Assembly: GCF_947507565.1 (NCBI RefSeq)
Contig: NC_089188.1
Coordinates: forward strand, 310,001-374,000
DNA: 64,000 bases
Direction of reading: 5' to 3'
Origin: Oscarella lobularis
Lineage: Eukaryota; Porifera; Homoscleromorpha; Homosclerophorida; Oscarellidae
Shown: piece by piece, positions 1 through 10,002 of the stretch
Layout of the letters: each line of letters begins with the position of its first letter
Position numbering within the stretch: the first letter of the stretch is position 1
Program-made: the position numbers and the translations under genes
The notes under the pieces: generated by a model
The model's database searches: none
Told to the model about the DNA's origin: nothing
What the model saw: the letters and a program-made list of their open reading frames with translations, nothing else

Positions 1-129
1 GAAGTTAGAACAGCGACCAAACGGGAAGGAGTTACCTTCGCAACAAGTTTGTACGTAAATTGGACCCGAGTGGGACCCATCCTGGGGTCAGAGATAGTCA
101 CGTGAATAGAGGGAGTTACCAATCCCTCT

Positions 130-1482
130 CTCTATATAATCTCGGCAATTTCCCACAGAATAATGCCGTAAGACAAACTGAAGAGAGCAAATTTTGTAAA
201 AATAACAATTAAATAATTTGATTGTTTACACGTCACTGTATTCGCTGTACGTTTTGTAGAGCAAGACTTCCTGTGCACACCATTTGAATGGAATGACGCC
301 ACCCTAATGGAATTTCTTACAACATAGCATGTATGAGGAGCATAAGATTGCGCACATTTGTTCTCTTTCTGTAGCAGGCAGCTGACTGTAGATCTTTAGC
401 TAGTCCGAAATCGCATATCTTTAATCGTTCGCCTTTGAAAACGAGAACGTTTCTTGCGCCAAATCGCGATGCACGCGCTAAAGTATAGCTCAAATTAATT
501 ACCCTATTATGATCGTTGTTTTTGTTCTCAACCCGACCCCTTTCGACACGACGAATTGCATTCCATTGGCAATTTGTAGTCCGTTTTCGTATGTTTTTCT
601 TTCTTCGATTGGAGACGCATTTTGCGCGCTTCTCATTCGACGAAAATAACGATGAAGATTGCCCAAATCTGCGTATTCCATAGCAGTTTTACTAACATCT
701 AAAAGGGATACGTTACAATTCATATAATAAAATTATTTTCTAAGTTATGCAATCAATTTGATCATATTCCCACGTGACGGTGATCGTTTGTAGCAAACAT
801 TGCCCGTTCACTACTTCGGTTGTTAATTAATTAACCATGTTAGCGAAGAACCAAACGAGAACCTTTAGGTACATGCGTAGTATAATCGATCACCGTCACA
901 TGAGATGAGGCACGCCAATAGGAGGGGACAGGACATGGTCTATTAATAGACTATAGACATACGTCCGTTTTCGACGCAGTGTCCATATATTCGCGTGACA
1001 TTCTTGTGATAGCCGAGACTGGCTAATAGTTTTGCTTCTTTTTGAAATATTTGGCGTAATGTTCGTCTAAATTAAGACTGGTCGTAGCCTTCTCGATTTC
1101 GCTCTACTCGGCATATATACCTCGAAATATTTTCACGGCAATCTTTATCGTGTACAATTGTCCTTCGTCCGTTTGCGTTGTCAGCTTTCCTTCGGCTACG
1201 GTGCCGAATTGACCTCCTACATATAGATTTTAGTTTATTTTTGATTATGGGCTTGATTTCGTACCAAGTAGTTTTCCTACTGTGATGCAGCTAGATTGGA
1301 TTTGGGTTTTTCCATTCAGAAAGCTGTGCTCGTCTTTGCAAGTTTCGCTCACACTATTCCATTCGTCATTGTAACATTGAAGACGGCAGAGCGAGTTATG
1401 CTTTTTGCGATATATTGCTAGTCAGCAAAGCCCCGCTATTATGGCAATCGAACAAACGATAGCCACCGTAACCTTTGTCCTG
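130..1482 (-). pseudogene. Decayed receptor tyrosine kinase (TM plus kinase domain)
   Basis: Read on the minus strand, a hydrophobic segment (TVAIVCSIAIIAGL, about 1480-1430) is followed by a glycine-loop-like stretch GGQFGTVAEG with a lysine-containing KIAVKIF (about 1220-1100), an alpha-C-like segment EAKLLASLGYHKNVTRIYG (about 1050-990), hinge and helix D-E text MEYADLGNLHRYF and LQIANGMQF (about 690-545), a catalytic loop reading HRDLA then ARNVLVF (about 470-440), and CDFGLAKDL, TYSEYSDV and YGIILWEIAEI near 390, 245 and 150. The order matches a receptor tyrosine kinase. The catalytic loop needs a one-base shift between HRDLA and ARN, and the usual W before YGI is replaced by L, so I call it a pseudogene. 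Splice-like AG sites precede several blocks, so introns were present. The ectodomain upstream of 1482 was not recognised. An inverted-repeat element lies in one presumed intron. Confidence 0.75.
771..902. mobile_element. Short inverted-repeat element (MITE-like)
   Basis: A 16-base end CACGTGACGGTGATCG at 771-786 is matched in inverted orientation at 887-902 (15 of 16 positions). The interior is AT-rich, has no ORF, and contains a small stem GTTTG-TAG-CAAAC. It lies between two blocks of the decayed kinase, in what would be an intron. A miniature inverted-repeat element is the simplest reading. No clear target-site duplication was seen. Confidence 0.45.
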
Positions 1483-2384
1483 AAAAACAGCGCAATGATC
1501 GGGATATAATAAGACGTGCATGGCTGGCTCACATCTCAGTTAGACGGGTAGAAATAGTTGGACTCGCACTCACGGTTGAATTCGTTAGACGGGTGGGGTC
1601 CGCTTTCTGCTCTTCTTTAGGCTCGTCTCCCTCGCTTCTTGCCTTTTTATGGCTGCAAGTGGAACTACCACTTCTTGGCAGCGGAAGTGATGCGTCCCAA
1701 TATTGTCCTAGCAGTGTCACCTTTAGCCCTAAGCAATGACCTGACACTCAAAAAACGCTGTGCCGACCCTTCTGTGGCTTCCTCCTGACCACGGTAAAGG
1801 ATCCGCGCTATGAGATCATCAGAGCCTCTAGTTAGCGAACTATCCTCATCGCGATTAAAGTTTCCTGCTAGGAGCGCCAGAACTATACGTTTCATTATAG
1901 AATCTAGTTGGTAGAATGGGAACTTGGACAATGACGAATGGCGATTGGTTCTAATCTCTCGTTCACCCACCGGAGGCCCTTAATTAATTTGGGACGCATG
2001 TTTCTTTCCCAAGGAGAGAGCAGTATTTTTTATGAATCCCCTATGCCCTTCTATTATCTCGGCGAGCAAGCAGCCACTCTACGCGGGCGGTAGTCTTACG
2101 GTTTCAGTTCTTGTTTTTCTTTCTCATCTTAGGGCCTCTTCGTGGCCGCCTATCCCCACCACGCTGGGTTCAGTCTCCTTAATTCTCTGAAAATATACGC
2201 CTAGCGTTTCATTGCGCATCGTTTTATTAACGCCTCTGTGACACAGGTAGGACCGTGGCCGTAATTCTGTATTCGTATACCGCTCATATTAGAAATCTCA
2301 AAGCGCCTATAGCTATAGATTGCCTGCTAAGAGTGCAGTGCTATTTCTAGCAGCAGCAGTGACGTGCTCAGCCATTAATTAATT
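1483..2384. other. No gene recognised
   Basis: Open frames exist on the minus strand (for example 1665-1970), but none has recognisable motifs. They could be remnants of the ectodomain of the decayed kinase next door. I see no convincing exon chain. Confidence 0.4.
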
Positions 2385-2935
2385 TTGCACGTGAGAGGGC
2401 GGTTTACATCAGGGATACTACCGGTAGTATCTGTCGTGAGCAAACATGATTCCCGGATAATCTGCTCACTGGGAGGCGAATCGGCGCGTTGCTGTTTCTA
2501 CACTCCGCCAACTATTTTCGCAACGCGCGGCGACGTGACGCGGATCGCGGACTTGACGACGCGCGCGTAATGCCATTCTTCGATCCGTCATCGCGTGCAC
2601 TCGCATTTCGTTTCATTTCATTCCCAACTTCTTTTCCCTAGTTCGGCAAGGAAAGAAGATAACCTCGTGCCAGCGCGACGATCAGGTCACTCATTGGGGG
2701 ACCCCACTAGTGTACACTTAAGGGGCGGGGCTTTCTGTGACGTACGCGGTTCCTGCGATGGCCACTGCCCACGTTCGGGGGCATAGAAAATTTCCAACAG
2801 TCTATACCATTAGATCTAGTTTCCAATTATCACGTGCATGCTTTGTTTTAAGGATGTAGTATATTTAAATTTTTTACATGTTTAATTTTTCAAAGGTTTC
2901 TATTTTTTCACAGGTTTTTATTTTGTCACTCGCAT
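2385..2935 (+). repeat. GC-rich dispersed repeat with AT-rich tail, copy A
   Basis: About 400 bases of GC-rich sequence (2385-2790) are clearly similar, in inverted orientation, to 60990-61440. Shared landmarks in order are a GCGGCGACGTGAC block, ATCGCGGAC-TGACGACG, CGTTTCATTTCATTCCC, a GGGGCGGGGCT box followed by GTGACGTAC, and GGCATAGAAAA. It is followed at 2870-2935 by an AT-rich tail with CACAGGTTTTTAT, also found near 60500 and 46230. It contains CRE-like TGACGT and GC-box words, so a promoter origin is possible. No protein is recognisable. Confidence 0.7.
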
Positions 2936-2989
2936 TCGGTAGGCTCTGACGCTTGTGTTTCGAATAAGAGCTCAAAACAAGTCATAGAT

Positions 2990-3970
2990 TTAATTAATAA
3001 AAACCCTTTTTCGCCCGTATTTCTTTCTGAGGTCAGAATACGAAGAGCAACCCGTCACCTCTTCCAATCGCTTCCACTTCGACTTGATCTTCGCCACCAA
3101 ATCGGCCGATAAATCGCCTCGATGAATACCGTAACGCGCGTCGCGAACCGTCGCATTTTCCGCGTTACATCCGGCTTCGCCAGGTACGCCAACCGATTGA
3201 TTGCAAACCGATTTCAACGAATATTGATCGAACTTAACTCTATGAACGAGCATGAAATCTTTCGACGCCTGCTTGACGACCAACGCTTGCAGGGCTTCGT
3301 CTCCGACTCCACAGCCAATATACTCAGCGACGTCTTTCACAACCCCAGCCAAATCTTCCATCATATCCTCATAGAAGAAAATGCGCACGTTGTCGTCATG
3401 ACGACGTTTCCACCACGATTCGATTGTGTAATAGAGATCGAAGCGTTCGTCGAAACTGTTCGGCGGTTTACCGGCATTTTCGAGCAGAGCGCCTAGAAAA
3501 GCATCCGGGCTAACGCTGTCGACGGGCTGAATCAATCTCCCGTTGAAGAACGAATAGCACGAGGGGAATGCGTCGAGAGGATCCCGTATAACGACGACGT
3601 ATTTCCCGGCGCCTTTCGGACAGTGATCGTAGTATTCGTGCGTTTTGAAAGCGCGCGGCTCGGCGACTTGATCGGCGTCGAGATCGATCCCAATCATAGG
3701 TGACACTTCGATGAAGGGCACGACTTGGCAGATTTCGTCGAAATCCATGCTGCCGCCGCTGCGAAGGCCGTGGACGATCTGCTGCATCCACGTCGTGCCC
3801 GATTTGAGTGGCGTCGCGATGATAACGTCGGTCGAACGAGGTTTGAATGTGGCGAGGGCGTTAGCGCGCGCTTCCGGGCTCAGGTGCGTTTGAAGGCGAG
3901 TCAGGGCGAGTTGAATGACCTCGGGTGAATCTCTAGTAACGGGCCTAGTACCGTCCTTACCGGCATTCAT
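2990..3970 (-). CDS. Cytosolic sulfotransferase (SULT-like)
   Basis: An intact single-exon reading frame of 326 residues. Sulfotransferases of this family move a sulfonate group from PAPS to hydroxyl or amine groups of small molecules such as steroids, phenols and amines. The 5'-phosphosulfate-binding loop is visible as PLKSGTTWMQQ (residues about 54-64), and the 3'-phosphate-binding segment as YVVVIRDPLDAFPSCYSF (about 124-141). A catalytic-histidine candidate lies in KTHEYYD (about 109-115), and the C-terminal part ends in a basic RKKYGRKR stretch. There is no signal peptide or membrane segment, so a soluble cytosolic enzyme is likely. Length is close to the usual 290-330 residues. The start at 3970 is the first Met of the frame and gives a typical short N-terminus. 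Substrate cannot be told from sequence. Confidence 0.93.
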   Translation of the reverse strand: MNAGKDGTRPVTRDSPEVIQLALTRLQTHLSPEARANALATFKPRSTDVIIATPLKSGTTWMQQIVHGLRSGGSMDFDEICQVVPFIEVSPMIGIDLDADQVAEPRAFKTHEYYDHCPKGAGKYVVVIRDPLDAFPSCYSFFNGRLIQPVDSVSPDAFLGALLENAGKPPNSFDERFDLYYTIESWWKRRHDDNVRIFFYEDMMEDLAGVVKDVAEYIGCGVGDEALQALVVKQASKDFMLVHRVKFDQYSLKSVCNQSVGVPGEAGCNAENATVRDARYGIHRGDLSADLVAKIKSKWKRLEEVTGCSSYSDLRKKYGRKRVFIN

Positions 3971-4640
3971 CGCGAGAACAACTCAGGTCACGTGAGAAGC
4001 GTAAGGTCACATGATTTCTCCTTTCTAGAGGGATTTGCTTGCCTTCGCCTTTTCTAACGAAATGGTAAGTGGATCCAGACTCATATTCTAACCAATATCT
4101 TTGCATTTGAGCGTTTTTATTAGCCGTAAAGCACGAATAGACGTCGTGCGCTTGTTGAGGTCTTATAGTTCGACGAAGTGAGCCAACGAGCCGCTTTCTA
4201 TCGATCGAATGTCTTTATTAGTTCTTTGTTATAGGTTTACGACGAAAAGAGAGGCACGAAGACTTGAGAAAAGCGATATAGCCGAGTGGGCGTTCCCTAT
4301 ATCCCAGAAGAAGACGCGAAGCAAGATGCAGCATCAGGTGAAAGACATTTAGACGCTGATTCTTCTGATTGCAGAATACTGTACGAAAGTAAAATTCCTT
4401 TTAATTAAAAAAGAGTTGAAAGATCTTTCTCTGTCTCTCTCTTAGATAATGAAAACGATGGACTTGACTAATTGGATTCTCGGACTCGCTCGATTTATTC
4501 ACAAAGCAATTAATTGTTTGTGATTGCGTCAGGCTAGAAATCGAACAGAATTGATTTAGCGTATATCTCATTTTCAATTTTCAGATCTTTCTTCTCCGTT
4601 GGAACTCGACTTAACCGGCCAAGAATAAAAAGCAACTCTT
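3971..4640 (+). other. Possible small spliced gene, unresolved
   Basis: Opposite the sulfotransferase there is an ATG followed at once by GTAAGT (about 4062) and several candidate exon blocks with GT/AG borders. Two of them join in frame across GTGAGC...TATAG and give RLLRSYSSTKFTTKREARRL. An alternative reading of the last blocks gives an acidic tail EEDAKQDAAS. No frame runs cleanly from the ATG to a stop and no family is recognised. It may be a small real gene, a remnant or chance. Confidence 0.2.
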
Positions 4641-5000
4641 TCACAACTGGACAAGATCTCTTGAGATGCCGTGGCCAGGAATCGCAGTGGTGCAATGTCT
4701 ACTCCGAAAGACCTCCGAGGCCAACGAGGTTCTAAAGAGGCCGTACCTCTATAGCAGGGGCCGACAGAGTTGGCCTCCCCACTATGGCGAGACGCGGTGG
4801 GTCACAATAGCGGTCCCCTTGGATAACACGGGTGGCGGACTCACATCCGAGGACGCTTCACTCCCAAGGCCCATCTCCGAGGCCAATCGAGGATAAAGAG
4901 GCCGCACCCCGTGTCTCGTGGGTCAACCGAGGCTCCGGGCTTCGTGTCCGCCAGAGAGCGTGGGTGAATCGCTCTCCCAGTCAAAAGACGTCGAAAGAAT
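4641..5000. repeat. GC-rich repeat fragment shared with about 46.97-47.07 kb
   Basis: GC-rich stretch containing GCACCCCGTGTCTCGTGGGT and TTCGTGTCCGCC. Both words recur in the same order near 46976-47056. ORFs here look like by-products of composition. A dispersed repeat is likely; the class is unknown. Confidence 0.35.
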
Positions 5001-5339
5001 GGTATTTTTTAGTGTTGCGTAACTTCCGGGTTACTTCCGGGTTTATTTAATAAAATCGAACATGACTATGCGCACGCTTCGTCTTCGTCGCGGGCCTATC
5101 TATAAAGACGCGCGCAATACACCCCACTCCCCTGTGTGCGTGCATGCAAAACATTTCCATGCGCTAAAAAAACGTACTTTTGCACTGCAATGATAGCCTA
5201 CTACTACGGCACGGTCTCTACGTATTGCCAAAAGACTCGATCGCACAACGGCTCCATTATCTGGGGCCTGTAACTTCCAAGTGCTTCTTCTTGGCTTCCG
5301 TTTCACAGCAAAATACCGCATTGTTTTTGATTTCACTCA

Positions 5340-5730
5340 GTACTTGACGCGGAGTATCGGACAAGTTCGCAGCACTAAACATCGTCTCGTTCTGCAGAAT
5401 GATCAAAGTCTGCCGCATAAGAAGAGAAAACTCATATCAACTTCAGATTTGTAAAAGAGTACACTTACTTCGTGAATCTTGCCCATGCTCTCGCGAAAAC
5501 AATTTGAGCCTCTGAGGATCGTTCCGATAGTCAGACGCCTCGACAGCCCGGTAAGGCTTCACAGCGAAGCGTAGAAAACCTCCAGAAGCTAAACAGGCGA
5601 ATTGTGCTACGTCTTCTCGTGCGTTCATGAACGACTTGACGACCTTGACGTTCTGTTCCCGAAGGATTAATTGTGAAGAGAGTCGCTCCACTGAGCGTAA
5701 CCTTGAAGACAATAAAACGTCCCCATACAC
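5340..5730 (-). CDS. Candidate minus-strand exons of an unrecognised gene
   Basis: A 95-codon minus-strand frame (5730-5443) contains text such as VKVVKSFMNAREDVAQFACL. It ends near a good donor (CGAA then GTAAGTG, about 5466) that can splice to an AG at about 5380, giving a short acidic C-terminus. Without homology I cannot tell a real gene from a remnant. No signal peptide or domain is seen. Confidence 0.3.
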
Positions 5731-5843
5731 ATCAACGTATACAATGTACTATACAAACTTTGCTTCTGTCGACGACTTCAGGAGACATTCTTTATGCTGA
5801 TGCACTTCTCAGAATGCCGTCTCGTTCCTCCTTTAATTAAATA

Positions 5844-5979
5844 ATGAATCGACGTTGAGAAGTGAAGTAAAGAAACCCTACAGATATCGATTCATTATGA
5901 ATCGACGTTGGGAAGTGAAGTAAAGAGACCCCACAGACATCGATTCATAATGAATCAACGTTGAGAAGTGAAGTAAAGA
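5844..5979 (+). repeat. 53-base tandem repeat, about 2.6 units
   Basis: Units beginning ATGAATC(G/A)ACGTTG start at 5844, 5897 and 5950, a period of 53 bases, with few mismatches. Each unit junction holds a hairpin-forming CGATTCAT-ATGAATCG. The third unit stops where a copy of the last exon of the 7170-9528 gene begins. Confidence 0.8.
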
Positions 5980-6240
5980 GCTACGCCTTCATCATTTCGC
6001 TAATCATAAACGGTTACTTACTCTTCTTCAACGAAAGAGGATTCGCTCTTTTGAGATAAGTTTGTTCGTCAATGACAAGGCGATGGTGAGTGCAATTCGC
6101 TCAAATGTGATTGAACTGAACACTTGCCAACGAAATACGTGGCTGCCCGCATTGACCTTCAGCTGAATCGTTGATTATTTTGAATAGATCTGAAACGAAA
6201 GACTCCTTTCAATATGCTATTCTCACAAAGGAACTATTGC
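5980..6240 (+). pseudogene. Stray copy of the last exon of the Frizzled-CRD/LTD gene
   Basis: This stretch is similar along its length to 9310-9580. Shared words include GAGATAAGTTTGTTCGTCAA, AACGAAATACGTGG, and the post-stop words GAATAGATCTGAAA and AAAGACTCCTTT. It therefore carries both the coding end and the start of the 3' UTR. Small deletions disturb the frame relative to the intact gene. No other exons accompany it, so it is a partial duplicate, not a gene. Confidence 0.75.
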
Positions 6241-7169
6241 CAGGTTATTCGGAAAAAACCTAGATTTACATATTCGTGGAAATAAAACGAGTCTTGTTCT
6301 AAACAGCAACTATAAGAGAAATGAACATAGAAAAGTACTACAGCCATACGAACAAAATAGACTGTCCCAACCATGACTGGAAAGGTTAGGAAGCTTGATG
6401 AATTAAAGAAAGGCCACGCTACATACAAAAGGTAAGAAAGAATCAACCAAGTAAATAAGGATGGCTAACAAACTAGTCACTCTAACTCTTTTAGCATGAA
6501 TTCTCGGCAACAAATAATTTGTCAGATGGACCGAGTGCATGAGCCGGTGGCCAATTCCATCATCTTCATCGTTTCTTTCGCATGTTCCTGCTTGATCGCG
6601 TTCTTAATCAAATAAAGAAATACTACGATTAGCAGTGAAAAAAATTATAAAACAAAAAATTTGTGGGGGCCCCTCTCTCCTTCAAGCCTGCGCACGTCAC
6701 TAATAAAACAAAATCCACACCATAACTTCAGCAACCGAGCCTTCAGCCCGTCAATAGCGTATACGTCCTATCAATCAAATAATCGATTGTACGCTCGATC
6801 GACGAACCTAATTACGAGCACAAACGCTGTGGCAAGAATCGGGACGAATCGCACTCCCTATTGAACGACGGATCTACGCCAAGTGAGTCTGATTCATTGA
6901 GTTTACGCTGGGCGAAGAGGAAAGAATGACGTATGGCTCTTTTTAACGCGCGCTCTCAGCGCGGAATAGTACTACAGTAATCAGTACTGATCAGGGCAAA
7001 TCAACGAGCGTACGTTCCAATTCGGACGCACCTCTTCAATTCAAGGCGAATGTGCATGTGAACCCATACGTGGCAAAGTAAATGCAGTGGCATTGGTTCA
7101 GAGCAGCATTAGCATTAATGACTAAACATTCAAACATTCCTTGAAGCCAACGCCCGTTACTCTCCCATC
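6241..7169. other. AT-rich intergenic region
   Basis: No gene is supported. Two frames of about 70 codons (6446-6234 minus, 6661-6864 plus) are open but show no domain, signal peptide or splice context I trust. The last 200 bases presumably hold the promoter of the gene at 7170. Confidence 0.5.
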
Positions 7170-9528
7170 ATGACCTGGTTTTCTCTCTCCATCGTTGCCC
7201 TCCACACGCTTCTACTCGCCGTCACTTCTTCACACGGACAGATCCCGGACACGTGCGAAGAAGTGAACTCGACCGTCTTTCAACACGTCTGCCCCAACGT
7301 CTCGTCCGTTATTCGATACACTCGATTTCCAAACGTTCACAGCCACTCTCAGGCGAGCGACGCCGATTCCGAACTCGCAGCCTTCGCATGGGTTACAGGC
7401 GGAGGAACGTCATGCTCCATCGACCTCGAACTTTTCGTGTGCCTCTACCACTTCCCAACGTGTCGCGAAACGACTGGAAATGTTGCTGTAGTGCAGCCAC
7501 CCTGTCGCGACTTTTGCAATCGTATCCTCGATGCGTGTGCGAACGACTTCCTTTCAAATGGCATAACATTTACATCAGCTCACTGCTCCGTTCTACCGCC
7601 ATTTGACCCAGTTAATCCGACTTTTTGCTACGATCGCTATTATCTCATAGTAATCAATGAAGTGTCTACGCAAAGTTTCGCCGCTCCTACTACGAATTAC
7701 GTCGAATTGTGGGACTTCGGAATGAAGGATACGTTACTCGATTCGTTTTTCATTGTTTTCTTTCAGTTAGATGGCACTTTCGTTAGGGCCATCGACCTAA
7801 ACGACAGGACGACCCAAGGCGGATACTTCACCATTGGAAATTCTCATTCCAATATAGAGTTCGTGCAAGTAAGTGGAACTGAAGCAGTTGCGCTATATCG
7901 AACAAACAAGTAGGACAATAGGCAAATCTGAAATTGTATCACATATTAAATAATATTTCTCACCTTAGCATTCATTTGGTAATGCGACCGAGTACAATTA
8001 ATCTTGTTGACGCCCTGGTATTTCCACGGTCACCCGGCGCCCAAGTGCCTGAATTGTTGCAAATATTTCCTAATCATCCCAGAATTCAACGATCTTCCGA
8101 ACAGTCTTTTAGCCGCTGCTACAGTGTTAGACCGTTGACAATCGAAGCATTTGATATCAAAGAAATTACATTCAGTGCCGAGAACGATTGTCAACAAACC
8201 GAAGTCGTAACTGATGTCGAAAAAGACTTGGAGATTCTTGCACTTCATTCCATACAACTCTTTACGAACGAATGCTGTTCTGAAACGCTCCTTTATTGCC
8301 TTTTCGGGTAAATCCGTCTCGTGCATAAAAGTTTACCAGAGCTTGAAACCGCTAATCTAGAGAGGGAGAAACTGAAGGTTATTGCGTTAATAGAGAGCAA
8401 TGGATGTCAGGAGATGGACATGTGGAACACAATTTATTAAACAAACGGTGAGGTTGATTTGATTTTAAGAAATTAAAAAATTATATCGACATAATAGAAC
8501 TCAATCAAACTGCAATCTTAGTACAGAAGCACTGGCAATCGGGCAGTCCTACTCGGAAAAGTTCGGAAGAATTTAAATGATTATAGTTAAATTTCTCATT
8601 TCAGTTTACGCCGATTAGAGATATTTTAGCACATAGCTGCCAAAAAGAAATCTCAAGCGACGTAAGGGAGATATTTCTGTACGTATGTTACAAATTATTT
8701 ACCATATCGTGAAATATTAATTAATGATTATGAAGTCTTCAGAACCAGAACTCACAGAATTATAAATACATTTCTCACAACCCCCTCGACGAAGTTCACT
8801 CGATTAATCTGAGCGCGTACGATGAAATAATTAGTTGATAAATACCTATAACATTGTCGTAGATGTCAAACGTATTCCAGAGAAACGTGCTTTGACATTT
8901 TGACAAGTCATTTTCTAAACGACAGCGAACTCGTGGACGCCGTTTCAATGTGCGATTTATCTCAAAACCACATCGGCTATACAATTGGTTCGATTTCGAA
9001 CAACGTCAATGTCTAATTACAACTCCATTTATATAGGTCTTTCGTGCTCTGGAGACGCTCGTTTTCCTTGTCTACTTAAAAACTCAGTATGGACAGCATC
9101 AATCTCTCAATCCAGAGAGATTTACGTTTTCAAGTCGAAGTGTTCTCGTCACCTGAAACGAGCCAATTCAATTGCTCGTCAATTAGTCCGTGTCAGAATT
9201 CATTTGCTACGTTTCCGACAAATCATTCGGTCAAACGTACGTAAGAGTTAAACTACATGATTTCGAAAATATTGACTTAGGACTTTTAGTAATTAGCAAC
9301 GAAGAAGACGACTACACCTTCGTCGTTTCGGTAATCGTAAACAGTCCCCCACTCGCCTTCGTCGAAAGAGGATTCCCCCCTTTCGAGATAAGTTTGTTCG
9401 TCAATGACAAGGTAAAGGTCAGTGCAATTCGCCCAACTGTGATCGAACTGAATTCGCCAACGAAATACGTGGCAACCCGCATTGACCCTTCAGCCGGAAC
9501 GTACACAATCGTTGATCGTTTTGAATAG
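7170..9528 (+). CDS. Secreted protein: Frizzled-type CRD plus lamin-tail domain
   Basis: Predicted exons 7170-7909, 7969-8307, 9088-9236 and 9290-9528. All junctions are GT-AG with matching phases and the total is divisible by three (488 residues). Exon 1 starts with a signal peptide (WFSLSIVALHTLLLAVTSS). It continues with a cysteine-rich domain whose spacing resembles Frizzled CRDs (FVCLYHFPTC, then PPCRDFCNRILDAC). The next part resembles an extracellular lamin-tail domain: LIVINEV, YVELWDFG, LDSFFIVFF, GYFTIGN, AVALYRTN, then across intron 1 NLVDALVFPRS and QSFSRC. The third intron is only 53 bases; intron 2 is long for this locus (780 bases), so its junction is least certain. The C-terminal 120 residues were not recognised. 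No transmembrane segment follows, so secretion is likely. Lamin-tail domains are elsewhere known in nuclear lamins and secreted nucleases. Ligand unknown. Confidence 0.7.
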
Positions 9529-10002
9529 ATCTGAAATGAAAGACTCCTTTGAATTTCATAATGATTATGTTATTCTCACAAAAAATATTGTCTGTCTTCC
9601 TTATCTTATTGTCGGTTTGACGGTGGGTTGCTAAGCGCCGGGCCTGAAGTGACGCACACCGTGCGTTCACGTGACACGTGAACGCTTTAGCACGATTATG
9701 CGTTTGCTTTGCCCGTAGAAGAGGCTACTAACGTTCGTTATAGTGATTCAAATGCATGCGAGTCGAGCGGTAGATGCGATCCTTATGTCCAATCAGAGCT
9801 TTCTCTTTTGCGCGAATCGTAGGCTTTGATTCTGATGCTCCTACCTGTACCATCTGGCATATCAATGAAGACAGGCGAGTGAGAGTCGGTCACAGGCTCA
9901 GATTGAGGTACATGAGAAAAAGACATGCGTGCAAAAAAGGCTAAAAAATAAGAGACTCGAGTAAGTAAAACAAGAACAGCCACGCTCCATTCAAAATTAC
10001 TT
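9529..10002. other. Intergenic, no gene seen
   Basis: Between two convergent genes. It contains GTTCACGTGACACGTGAAC at about 9665, a self-complementary run with two overlapping CACGTG words. No exon is supported. Confidence 0.5.

Noticed and set aside
2385-2786. Two short open frames in the GC-rich repeat
   Set aside because: The other copy (60990-61440) does not preserve the same frames, so coding is unlikely.
6234-6446. 70-codon hydrophobic minus-strand frame
   Set aside because: Lies in AT-rich DNA, has no splice or homology support and resembles a chance frame.
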